A stretch of 64,000 nucleotides of DNA from Vibrio sp. STUT-A11 (GTDB lineage Bacteria > Pseudomonadota > Gammaproteobacteria > Enterobacterales > Vibrionaceae). Of the stretch, positions 33,571 through 41,180 are shown piece by piece; within the stretch, counting starts at the first letter, position 1; each line of letters begins with the position of its first letter. The DNA lies in assembly GCF_026000435.1 (NCBI RefSeq), contig NZ_AP026764.1, positions 1 to 64,000 of the forward strand, given 5' to 3'. The notes beneath the pieces were generated by a model that was not told where the DNA came from, ran no database searches, and saw only the letters and a program-made list of their open reading frames with translations. The position numbers and the translations under genes were made by a program.

Positions 33571-35265
33571 ATGACAGCAATAATTGATCAATGGCTAGCA
33601 CGAGACCCCGACCCAAAGACTCGTGAAGAGCTGCAACACCTCGTCGATAAAAATGCACAGCAAGAACTCAACGACCGATTTGGTTCACGTCTTGCTTTTG
33701 GTACTGCAGGACTGCGAGGAAAAGTCGGCGCGGGTCCAAACCGTATGAACCGCCTCGTTATTCAGGAGACTGCAACCGGACTTGGCCACTACTTGATTGA
33801 ACAGGTTCAAGATGCAACGTCGCGCGGCGTTGTTATAGGCTACGATGGCCGTCCGGACTCCAAACAGTTCGCGCATGACACCGCGTCTGTGCTGACCGCT
33901 CTTGGTATTAAGGTTTATCTGACGCATAAAGTAGCAGCCACGCCAATCGTTGCCTTTGGTGTACGTACACTGAACGCTGCTGCTGCCGTTGTCGTAACCG
34001 CGAGTCACAACCCACCGGAATATAATGGCTTTAAAGTGTATTGGGAGAATGGCGCGCAAATCATCCCACCACATGACTCCGGGATTGCCGCTGAAATCGA
34101 CCAAGCAACGACCAAACCTTTACCATTAATGTCATTAGACGATGCAAAACAACAGGGATTACTGGTTTGGCTGGAAGATGACTACTACCAGAGCTATCGC
34201 CAAACCATGAACGAAAATGCGTTGCTAACACCAGATTCCAGCACTGACATTTCTATCGTTTACACGGCCATGCATGGTGTCGGTGCCGATATGGCGGAGA
34301 CACTTTTGGCTGATGCCGGGTTTAAAAAAGTGGCGAGTGTAACAGAGCAGCGAGAGCCTGATGGTACCTTCCCAACGGTTAACTTCCCTAACCCAGAAGA
34401 AGCAGGGGCAATGGACATGGTGATGGCTTTGGGTAAATCGGTTGACGCCGATATCGCCTGTGCTAACGACCCAGATGCAGACCGTTTTGCAGTCGCGGTT
34501 AAACGCTCTGATGGTGAGTATCAAATGCTCACTGGTGACCAAGTCGGCTCGCTATTTGGTGATTACTTGCTGGAACAACAACCAAACTCGCTGGTGGGAA
34601 ATACCATCGTCTCTTCTCGCCTATTAAGCAGCATTGCCAAAGCACATGGTGCAGAATATTACCAAACCCTGACTGGTTTTAAATGGCTGACTAACATCGC
34701 CATGGAGAAAGAAACAGCGCAAAACCCATTCTTATTTGCTTACGAAGAAGCCCTGGGTTACACCGTGGGTAATAAAGTCTGGGATAAAGATGGCCTATCG
34801 GCGATCGTTGCCTTCGCTCAGTTGACAGGAAAACTGAAAGCTGAAGGCAAAACTGTGTGGGACAAACTGGAAGCGCTTTACCGTCAACATGGCTTCTACT
34901 TCAACGCGCAGCGCAGTATTGCTTTGGATCCAAAATCGCCACCAATCGGTGACAAGTTACGTGCAGCACCACCAAAGGATATCGCGGGGAAAAAAGTAGT
35001 AATAACAGAAGATTTAAAAACATCAGTAAGAACCTATGACGACGGCTCTGAACAAGCGATCGATTTACCATCCAGTGATGTATTGATCTACCACCTCGAA
35101 GACCAATCCCGCGTGATCGTTCGACCTTCAGGCACTGAGCCTAAATTGAAATGTTACTACGAAGTCATCTCTGATTTTCCGGACAACATGAGCTATGAAC
35201 AAGCCCAGCAAGCTGCAGAAGCGAAGATGAATGAACTTATCGACGCCCACCAAAAAAGCTTGTAA
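33571..35265 (+). CDS. Phosphoglucomutase/phosphomannomutase (alpha-D-phosphohexomutase)
   Basis: A 564-residue enzyme with the complete superfamily motif set: catalytic phosphoserine 'VVTASHNPPEYNGFKVY', metal loop 'NDPDADRFAVA', sugar-binding 'FAYEEALGYTVG' and phosphate-binding 'VRPSGTEPKLKCYYE'. It is the ManB/PgcA type rather than the shorter E. coli CpsG. It interconverts glucose-1- and glucose-6-phosphate or other pentose/hexose phosphates; the exact substrate is not decided. It begins after an AAGGAAAG site. Confidence 0.93.
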   Translation: MTAIIDQWLARDPDPKTREELQHLVDKNAQQELNDRFGSRLAFGTAGLRGKVGAGPNRMNRLVIQETATGLGHYLIEQVQDATSRGVVIGYDGRPDSKQFAHDTASVLTALGIKVYLTHKVAATPIVAFGVRTLNAAAAVVVTASHNPPEYNGFKVYWENGAQIIPPHDSGIAAEIDQATTKPLPLMSLDDAKQQGLLVWLEDDYYQSYRQTMNENALLTPDSSTDISIVYTAMHGVGADMAETLLADAGFKKVASVTEQREPDGTFPTVNFPNPEEAGAMDMVMALGKSVDADIACANDPDADRFAVAVKRSDGEYQMLTGDQVGSLFGDYLLEQQPNSLVGNTIVSSRLLSSIAKAHGAEYYQTLTGFKWLTNIAMEKETAQNPFLFAYEEALGYTVGNKVWDKDGLSAIVAFAQLTGKLKAEGKTVWDKLEALYRQHGFYFNAQRSIALDPKSPPIGDKLRAAPPKDIAGKKVVITEDLKTSVRTYDDGSEQAIDLPSSDVLIYHLEDQSRVIVRPSGTEPKLKCYYEVISDFPDNMSYEQAQQAAEAKMNELIDAHQKSL

Positions 35266-35282
35266 GTAAAAACCTCAAAACA

Positions 35283-35313
35283 AAAACAGCCAGCAATCAA
35301 TGCTGGCTGTTTT
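35283..35313. terminator. Bidirectional terminator
   Basis: A 13-bp perfect stem AAAACAGCCAGCA / TGCTGGCTGTTTT with a 5-base loop between convergent genes. Confidence 0.9.
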
Positions 35314-35330
35314 CTTCGCATTTGAAAATG

Positions 35331-35963
35331 TTATAGAACGAAACTACTCAACATCCACAATGCCAGAATCACAAATACGAGTCCCATCAATTTATGTTGG
35401 ACCATGCGGAATTTATCATTTTCAATCAGCCCCTTACCCACACTGCCAGCCAGCGCGACAAGTAACAGATTAAACAGTAGCCCCATAACGTTAAGTAACA
35501 AGCCAAGCGCTAGCATTTGCTCACCCGATGAAGCCGTAATGTTGCTGGAAACAAACTGAGGCAAGAACATAACAAAAAACACTAACGCTTTTGGGTTGAG
35601 TAAATTACTCATCAAAGCACGCTGGTAATAGGTCGTCGCCATTTTACTCATTTGATCAAGTTCAGGCGCCGACGAAGCTTGCGCTCTCATACAGTCCCAT
35701 CCCATTTTTAGCAGGTAAGCACCGCCCAGCAAATGTAGCACCTTCAGCGCAACCGGACTCATCGCGACCAGTGTGGAGACGCCCATCGCTGCCAACAGGG
35801 TTAAAATGACGCCTGAGGTCGCATTGCCAAGGCTGGCAAACAGCCCAACTTTTTTGCCATAGCTCATACTTGAACTGGCAATCAGTAACATATCAGGACC
35901 AGGCAACATCAATAACGCCAGAACAGCAGTCAAATAAACAGGGAGTACAACTAAATCAATCAT
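35331..35963 (-). CDS. LysE/RhtB-family amino-acid exporter
   Basis: About 210 residues, six membrane spans, with the LysE signature 'LLMLPGPDMLLIASSSMSYGKKVGLFASLGNATSG' and 'LLGGAYLLKMGWDCMRA'. These proteins export amino acids such as homoserine, threonine or lysine. The start is placed at MIDLVVLPVYL, as in RhtB proteins; the longer frame upstream is low-complexity. It is divergent from azlCD, which is also an amino-acid export system. Confidence 0.88.
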   Translation of the reverse strand: MIDLVVLPVYLTAVLALLMLPGPDMLLIASSSMSYGKKVGLFASLGNATSGVILTLLAAMGVSTLVAMSPVALKVLHLLGGAYLLKMGWDCMRAQASSAPELDQMSKMATTYYQRALMSNLLNPKALVFFVMFLPQFVSSNITASSGEQMLALGLLLNVMGLLFNLLLVALAGSVGKGLIENDKFRMVQHKLMGLVFVILALWMLSSFVL

Positions 35964-36209
35964 GGAAGAAAAGCAGTGCAATAAAAAAGGAGGCGGATCA
36001 TATATCAATGATATGACATAAAACAATAGATATATTCCGCGATAAGGATGACAACCAATATTTTAATTCGCGAATTTATAACTTAGCAACCTATTGGCCT
36101 TTTAACATCTAACCACAATTTTTAAAACACATAGCAATTTTGTTCAATGCACATTAACGTACTCGCGCTAACTTGTAATAAAACTGCTCTCTGGATAAAT
36201 AAGAATAAA

Positions 36210-36923
36210 ATGGAAAATACTTTGCCTTTAGAAGCACAAGCAAAAGCCGCACTGTTTTGGCAAGGCACGATAGCCATGATGCCACTCAGCATTGCAGTCC
36301 TTCCTTGGGGGCTGCTCGCGGGCTCATTTGCAATCGATACCGGCCTCACTCCGCTTGAAGGACAAGCGTTGTCGGCGATCCTATTTGCAGGATCCGCACA
36401 GCTGGTTGCGATGGGGATGATAAAAGCTGGGGCTGGATTAACAACCATGTTGTTAACGACTTTCTTTATTACTTCTAGACACTTTCTGTATAGCGTCTCT
36501 ATGCGCAGTAAGATCTCACCACTTCCCGTAAAGTGGCGTCTTTCACTCGGATTTTTGCTCACCGATGAGCTGTTTGCCATTGTTGGCCATCACTCGGACA
36601 AGCAGTTTAACCGGTGGTATGCGCTTGGTGGTGGCTTAAGTTTTTACCTTTTTTGGAATGCGGCCACGTTAACAGGCATCGTAGCAGGAAGTATGATCCC
36701 CGAGCTGAATGAAATGGGGCTTGAATTTGCAGTGGCTGCGACGTTTATTGCGATCGTCGTACCAACCATAAAAAATGCAGCAGTACTGGCCAGTGTCGTC
36801 ATTGCATTGGTAAGTTCTGTCGCACTTGCCTATTACCAGGTTGAAGGCAGCCTGATGATTTCAAGCATTTTGGCAATGCTAACCGGATACTTTGTCGAAC
36901 AGTTTACGGAGAAACACGCATGA
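36210..36923 (+). CDS. azlC: AzlC-family branched-chain amino-acid exporter, large subunit
   Basis: 'FWQGTIAMMPLSIAVLPWGLLAGSFA', 'QALSAILFAGSAQLVAMGMI' and 'TTFFITSRHFLYSVSMRSKI' match AzlC/YgaZ. About seven membrane spans. Together with AzlD it exports branched-chain amino acids or methionine. The start is uncertain: ATG 36210 (MENTLPLEAQ) fits the family, but the ribosome site is weak and 36147 remains possible. It overlaps azlD by 4 bases. Confidence 0.9.
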   Translation: MENTLPLEAQAKAALFWQGTIAMMPLSIAVLPWGLLAGSFAIDTGLTPLEGQALSAILFAGSAQLVAMGMIKAGAGLTTMLLTTFFITSRHFLYSVSMRSKISPLPVKWRLSLGFLLTDELFAIVGHHSDKQFNRWYALGGGLSFYLFWNAATLTGIVAGSMIPELNEMGLEFAVAATFIAIVVPTIKNAAVLASVVIALVSSVALAYYQVEGSLMISSILAMLTGYFVEQFTEKHA

Positions 36924-37231
36924 TTATGTTATCGATCTTACTGATGACGGCACTAGTATTCACCAGCCGATACTTGTTTCTTGAGCCAAAACTGCCAATT
37001 CGACTCGGCGTACGCACGCAAAAGGTTTTGAGTTACGCGAGCCCGGCAGTGCTGACAGCAATTTGGGCCCCGATTGTTTTTCTTCCCGAAGGCGAACTCG
37101 GATTAAGCTTACAAAATCCATTTTTGCTCGCCGCCATTATCGCCGTTTTAATCGCTTATCTGACCAAAAACGTGTTAATGACGACGATTGTAAGCATGGT
37201 CGCATTTCTCCTTCTAAGAGTTCTGCTTTAA
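36920..37231 (+). CDS. azlD: AzlD-family small subunit
   Basis: 103 residues, four membrane spans, with 'FTSRYLFLEPKLPIRLGVRTQKVLSYASPAVLTAIWAP' typical of AzlD/YgaH. It works with AzlC. The start overlaps azlC in ATGA; its stop TAA overlaps the stop of the convergent FAH gene in the sequence TTAA. Confidence 0.92.
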   Translation: MIMLSILLMTALVFTSRYLFLEPKLPIRLGVRTQKVLSYASPAVLTAIWAPIVFLPEGELGLSLQNPFLLAAIIAVLIAYLTKNVLMTTIVSMVAFLLLRVLL

Positions 37232-37842
37232 TCAGCAACCCACTCAGTTTCAAACAAGGTGACGTCGCCGCATTTTAGGCGTCCGAGAAAAACGTCACCT
37301 TGATGAACTTCTCCAACACCTTTAGGTGTGCCCGTCATGATCACATCACCATCTTCTAAACGGGTGTAGCTGCTTAGCTCATCCAGAATAGTGAAAGGAG
37401 GATATAGCATCTGCTTTACGTGCCCTTTTTGTACGTGAACACAATTAATCAAAAGTTCGAGATTCAGATCGTTGATATCTATCCCTTCAAGAGGAACAAA
37501 ACGGCTGAACACAACAGAGCCATCAAATGCCTTTGCTCGCTCCCAAGGTAGCCCCTGTTTTTTCAGCGTGGATTGTAGACCTCGCTTCGTCAGATCTAGC
37601 CCTAAACCAACTGCCGCATATTGGCCATTTTGAATCAAAAAACAAATTTCTGCTTCGTAATGCAATGGTTCTTGATGAAACGAATGCAAAACCTCAGAGA
37701 TTGATGATGAAGGTTTATTGAACACCACCATCTGTTCTGGTACCGCATTATCAAGCTCATGGATGTGCTCTACGTAGTTGCGGCCTACACACAAAACTTT
37801 ACCTACTTTAACTTTCTTTTCTTCTACCTGAATTTCACTCAT
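37228..37842 (-). CDS. Fumarylacetoacetate hydrolase (FAH) family protein
   Basis: 204 residues with the FAH fold: 'KVLCVGRNYVEHIHELDNAVPEQMVVFNKPSSSI' , the metal ligands in 'LHYEAEICFLI' (Glu) and the catalytic lysine region 'ERAKAFDGSVVFSRFVP', ending 'YTRLEDGDVIMTGTPKGVGEVHQGD'. Members decarboxylate or hydrolyse 2-oxo-acid products of aromatic breakdown, or act as oxaloacetate tautomerase/decarboxylase (YcgM/FAHD1). The housekeeping type is most likely. Confidence 0.9.
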   Translation of the reverse strand: MSEIQVEEKKVKVGKVLCVGRNYVEHIHELDNAVPEQMVVFNKPSSSISEVLHSFHQEPLHYEAEICFLIQNGQYAAVGLGLDLTKRGLQSTLKKQGLPWERAKAFDGSVVFSRFVPLEGIDINDLNLELLINCVHVQKGHVKQMLYPPFTILDELSSYTRLEDGDVIMTGTPKGVGEVHQGDVFLGRLKCGDVTLFETEWVAD

Positions 37843-38167
37843 TGCTCATCCCTGAAAAAATATATACAAATTCTTAGAGTTAACGACACTAGATCGCATA
37901 CCCGCTTTTTAAAATCAAGCAATTCGACTGATTTTGAGTTTTGTGTCACCAATCTGAATCAGAACACTTATTGAACAAATCAATTGCGTTTGGAAAGCAA
38001 TATTCTGCTGTTGAGTAAAGTGTAGAAAAGTCAGCCATTTACTCGCAATAAAACTGAAATAGAATCATAACAGAACAGAAATCTATCTTTCATTTTCACC
38101 GTTTACCTTAGCGTCATCAACACATCAGGCAAGAAAGCCCATTTATAACAAATAAGGTATTAAGATA
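37843..38167 (+). promoter_or_regulatory. 325-base upstream region of the porin
   Basis: AT-rich and non-coding, as expected for a strongly regulated porin promoter. I see no clear operator or hairpin in it. A good AT-rich leader with AAGGT precedes the porin ATG. Confidence 0.35.
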
Positions 38168-39136
38168 ATGAAAAAAGCAGCACTAACTACTGCAATTCTA
38201 TCAGCATTGGTAACAGCACCATCTTTCGCAGCAACCGTTTACTCAAACGACGGCACAGAGTTAAAAGTTGGCGGTCGTGTTGAATTTCGCGGTGATTTTA
38301 TCGGTTCAGGCGGCGCAGAAGTTGAAGGCTCAATGGAAGATAAAAGTCGTGCGCGTGTTAACCTTAAGGGTAAAACAGACATCGGTAACGGCCTTTCAGC
38401 ATTTGGTGTATACGAAGCTGAGCAAGACACTGGCGAGAGCGAGTTTCAAAACCGTTACATGTACGCAGGTGTAGATTCAGATGCAGGTGCTTTCTCAGTA
38501 GGTCGTCAAGACATGGCTGCGGTAATCATCTCTGATATGACGGATATCACTGAGTTTTCTGGTGTTCAACAAGTTATCGATTCATCTTCTGACAAAGAAG
38601 ACAGTGTGTTCGCTTACCGTGGTGAGTTTGATGCACTACAGCTGCAAGCGACTTACCAAGCGAACTCTGGCGATGACCAAGACAAATACGGCATCTCTGG
38701 TATGTACTCTCTGCCAATGGGCCTAGACCTAGGTCTTGCGTACTCAGGCGGTGACGTTGACGCAGACAACTCTGAAGACCAAATCCTTGGCGGTATCGCT
38801 TACTCTCTGGATAACCTATACCTAGCCGGTACTTACTCTCAAGGCTCACTAGATGATTCTGAAGACTTCACGGCTTACGAATTGGTAGCAAGCTACAAAG
38901 TGGCTAGCAAAGTGACCATCGCTGGCCTGTACACTTACCAAGAAAATGATCCAGATGGCGCGAGCAAGTACGACGCAACGGATGGCATCGAGCTAGTTGG
39001 TTACTACAAGCTAAACAGCAACTTCCGTACTTACCTTGCTTACTACTTCAACCAACTTGATGAAGAGAAAGATGCCGAAGGTTTGGTTACTGAAGGTGAA
39101 GACACGCTACGTCTAGGCGTACGTTACGATTTCTAA
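38168..39136 (+). CDS. General outer-membrane porin
   Basis: A 322-residue porin: signal peptide 'ALTTAILSALVTAPSFAATVY', 16-strand barrel pattern ('VYSNDGTELKVGGRVEFRGDF', 'SRARVNLKGKTDIGNGLSAFGVYEAEQD', 'SVGRQDMAAVIISDMTDI'), and a C-terminal 'DTLRLGVRYDF' ending in Phe. It resembles OmpU/OmpN-type Vibrio porins. Codon use is strongly biased to the favoured set, suggesting high expression. Which porin it equals cannot be fixed without a search. Confidence 0.92.
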   Translation: MKKAALTTAILSALVTAPSFAATVYSNDGTELKVGGRVEFRGDFIGSGGAEVEGSMEDKSRARVNLKGKTDIGNGLSAFGVYEAEQDTGESEFQNRYMYAGVDSDAGAFSVGRQDMAAVIISDMTDITEFSGVQQVIDSSSDKEDSVFAYRGEFDALQLQATYQANSGDDQDKYGISGMYSLPMGLDLGLAYSGGDVDADNSEDQILGGIAYSLDNLYLAGTYSQGSLDDSEDFTAYELVASYKVASKVTIAGLYTYQENDPDGASKYDATDGIELVGYYKLNSNFRTYLAYYFNQLDEEKDAEGLVTEGEDTLRLGVRYDF

Positions 39137-39164
39137 TTCTCTCTTGTCCTAGAGCGAGTCCTTG

Positions 39165-39191
39165 GCCGGCACTTTTGTCGGCTTTTTTTTT
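39165..39191 (+). terminator. Rho-independent terminator of the porin
   Basis: GCCGGC / GTCGGC stem (one G-U pair), 6-base loop, then nine T. Confidence 0.9.
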
Positions 39192-39370
39192 AGCAGAAAT
39201 ACGTTCCCCGGTATTTCTTTGACTACTTTCATTAACTTGCGTGATTCTTCCCCTGACCTTTTCCTTATTTGTGCCCTGTTTTAATGCAATTTTTCACTGA
39301 CTTAGTGCATACCTCCTAAGTGGTACAGTACGTAAAAATAAATATCGTTATATATCAAGAAGATAAAAGT

Positions 39371-39386
39371 TGGCACGCGAACTGCA
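39371..39386 (+). promoter_or_regulatory. Sigma-54 promoter
   Basis: TGGCACG-CGAA-CTGCA matches the -24/-12 consensus (TGGCACG-N4-TTGCA). The invariant GG (39372-39373) and GC (39384-39385) are exactly 10 bases apart. Transcription should start near 39397. No protein frame begins downstream before a terminator. Confidence 0.75.
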
Positions 39387-39396
39387 ATGTAGATAT

Positions 39397-39499
39397 TGCA
39401 AATGCATGGCAGCGTTTGTGCTTCTCGTTCTTTGTACCTGTTTTAACAGGCACGTCCTTTGAATTGGTAATGTGGCCTCCCTATGGGAGGCATTTTTTT
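39397..39499 (+). ncRNA. Predicted sigma-54-dependent small RNA (~103 nt)
   Basis: Bounded by a sigma-54 promoter and a strong terminator (GCCTCCC / GGGAGGC, 39475-39491, then seven T). It contains an inner hairpin (CCTG...CAGG, 39437-39450) and unpaired U-rich stretches before and after, as in Hfq-binding RNAs. I see no start codon with a ribosome site. It does not resemble the Qrr RNAs I know. Its function is unknown. Confidence 0.6.
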
Positions 39500-39710
39500 G
39501 TCAGTGCTTTTTATTGGCTTCATAACCAATAGCACGTATTCTCCATACCACGCTATCAGCAAAATATTTTAACGTAGCCAAACCCTTTTACCGTCGCGGA
39601 CAACTAATTTGGCCTTTATCAGAGTTTGGACGTAAAAGTGCGTGTTAAGTTGAAAGAAAAATCCAGCTTTTGAGTTCTATATTTTCAGAGAAGGAAATAA
39701 GGAGCGTCGT

Positions 39711-40325
39711 ATGACACAACCAATCAAAATTACACTCTATCGCTGGGCGGGAAGTTGGGGACCGTTCAAGGTTAATATCCCGTGTGGGGAATGTACCCTA
39801 ACCCGCGATATTTTGATCGATACTTTCGAAAATGAGCTGTCCGACGTTCCTGTAGAACTGGAAGTAAAAGATTGGTTATCTTGCTGGTGGGAGCCATTAA
39901 AAGCAGGCGCGTGGCACGCGCCAATCCTGATGGTGGAAGGCAAAGTAGTCAGCCAGGGAGAAGCATTAAATCGAGGCGTATTAATACAGTCGGTTATTTC
40001 TCAGTGGGTTAAACGGGATAAGCTTAAAGGAAATATCGTTTACGGGAAGGCAACGTGTCCACATTGTAAAAAGGCTAAGCAATTGCTTGATGATGCAGGT
40101 ATCTCATACCAGTACCACGATGTCGTGAAAGACAGTGCCGCGCTTTATAGAATGATTCCTGAAGTGAAAGCCATTATTGGTGAAAAAACACCCGTAACGG
40201 TCCCGCAAATATGGCTTGATAGTAAGTATGTGGGAGGCGCAGATAAGCTGGAAAAGTGGTTAGCAGCAAAGGGGCTAGATAAAGTCCCTAATAATGTTAT
40301 TGAGATACCAAGCCAATCCGCATAG
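39711..40325 (+). CDS. Two-domain thioredoxin-fold protein with C-terminal glutaredoxin
   Basis: Residues 1-100 form a thioredoxin-like domain with a CGEC motif ('VNIPCGECTLTRDILIDTF') and a cis-Pro-like 'WHAPILMVEGKVVSQG'. Residues 105-195 are a glutaredoxin with CPHC ('IVYGKATCPHCKKAKQLLDDAGISYQYHDV', 'VTVPQIWLDSKYVGGADKLEKWL'). It is cytoplasmic, reducing disulfides with glutathione. AAGGAG lies before the ATG. It ends at a 17-bp hairpin. The 211 bases before it hold the small RNA's terminator and a GTGCT/AGCAC hairpin (39504-39535). Confidence 0.85.
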   Translation: MTQPIKITLYRWAGSWGPFKVNIPCGECTLTRDILIDTFENELSDVPVELEVKDWLSCWWEPLKAGAWHAPILMVEGKVVSQGEALNRGVLIQSVISQWVKRDKLKGNIVYGKATCPHCKKAKQLLDDAGISYQYHDVVKDSAALYRMIPEVKAIIGEKTPVTVPQIWLDSKYVGGADKLEKWLAAKGLDKVPNNVIEIPSQSA

Positions 40326-40356
40326 CGCGACTTGTAAATACGCTAACGCTATAGAA

Positions 40357-40392
40357 ACAAAAAGCCCTGATTAGGTAATCAGGGCTTTTTGT
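40357..40392. terminator. Perfect 17-bp bidirectional terminator
   Basis: Arms 40357-40373 and 40376-40392 are exact reverse complements with a GG loop, and A/T tracts at both ends. Serves the glutaredoxin gene and the convergent 44-residue gene. Confidence 0.92.
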
Positions 40393-40393
40393 A

Positions 40394-40528
40394 TTAATTC
40401 GCTAGCTTTTTCACTAAACGAGAAAGAGCAGAAGCTTTTTTCTTCTTCGCTTTACCGTGAAGTGCTTTGTGCATTGCATCTTTAGCAATCATTTGGCCAA
40501 TGTAAGCGCCACCAAGTTCGTTTGTCAT
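40394..40528 (-). CDS. Small basic protein (44 aa), not previously called
   Basis: ATG with an AAGGAGAAGG site four bases before it, reading MTNELGGAYIGQMIAKDAMH then KALHGKAKKKKASALSRLVK and KLAN. About a third of the residues are Lys/Arg, mostly in the second half, and the first half is a glycine-containing hydrophobic helix. It ends just before a strong terminator shared with the convergent gene. I do not recognise the family; a nucleic-acid- or membrane-binding peptide is possible. The gene is too short for standard length cut-offs. Confidence 0.7.
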   Translation of the reverse strand: MTNELGGAYIGQMIAKDAMHKALHGKAKKKKASALSRLVKKLAN

Positions 40529-40658
40529 GACCTTCTCCTTGAAGTTACCCTTCTTGATTATGTAGTAATCTTACACCACAAAAAGACAAAAACAAGATCT
40601 AAGTCACACATTTTCGTAATTAAATTTCAACCCAAACTAACCTGGACACACATTTAAC

Positions 40659-41006
40659 TTAGCGTTTTGGCTGTTGGTAGGTTTTACCAGCAGCAACATA
40701 AGTATCTTTCTGTTTGATTTCAAAGAAAGTTTCAAAGAACCAGGCAGCAAACTTGATTAAGTGATCTCCCTCATTCATGACATGCTCAACATATTCTTGC
40801 TCTTGACCAGACTCATCTTGTTGCGTTGTCATATGGTAAATTCGCTTTTCACCATCCACTTCTGCAAGGCCAAACTGACCAGTTATAGATTGCGCCGCTT
40901 GTGCAACCTCGTCTTCTTCACAAGCTTTCAGTAGCTCTAGTGCCTTCGGCATGCTCTCTTGCTGGACAATTTCTTTTACCAACGTTTCAAATTCATTTTG
41001 TTGCAT
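40659..41006 (-). CDS. Hypothetical protein (115 aa)
   Basis: Not a family I can name. It is cytoplasmic and helical, with an acidic first half ('ELLKACEEDEVAQAAQSITGQFGLAEVDGEKRIYHMTT') and a C-terminal part with 'EHVMNEGDHLIKFAAWFFETFFEIKQKDTY'. No signal peptide. A plus-strand frame over the same bases (40901-41302) has poor composition and is rejected. The gene lies 174 bases before the end of the chemotaxis receptor gene. Confidence 0.7.
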   Translation of the reverse strand: MQQNEFETLVKEIVQQESMPKALELLKACEEDEVAQAAQSITGQFGLAEVDGEKRIYHMTTQQDESGQEQEYVEHVMNEGDHLIKFAAWFFETFFEIKQKDTYVAAGKTYQQPKR

Positions 41007-41180
41007 TCTTTCACCTAACGATTAAAGACGGTTTGTCGAGCATTTTAGAAAGGCGATGTCTCCCTTGCAAGAAGATTCAAACGGATGCTTCAGAATGGGA
41101 CGAAAGATGGATACGCTCACGTCCTGCTTCTGGAAACAGAGCAGCCACCAGAAAACAAGGCGGGTTGCCCCGCTCCGCTT

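Noticed and set aside
39397..39499. Small RNA as a Qrr homologue
   Set aside because: The sequence lacks the conserved Qrr core and its adjoining stems as I know them; only the sigma-54 promoter is shared.
40457..40657. Plus-strand 66-residue frame
   Set aside because: Antisense to the better supported 44-residue gene; no ribosome site.
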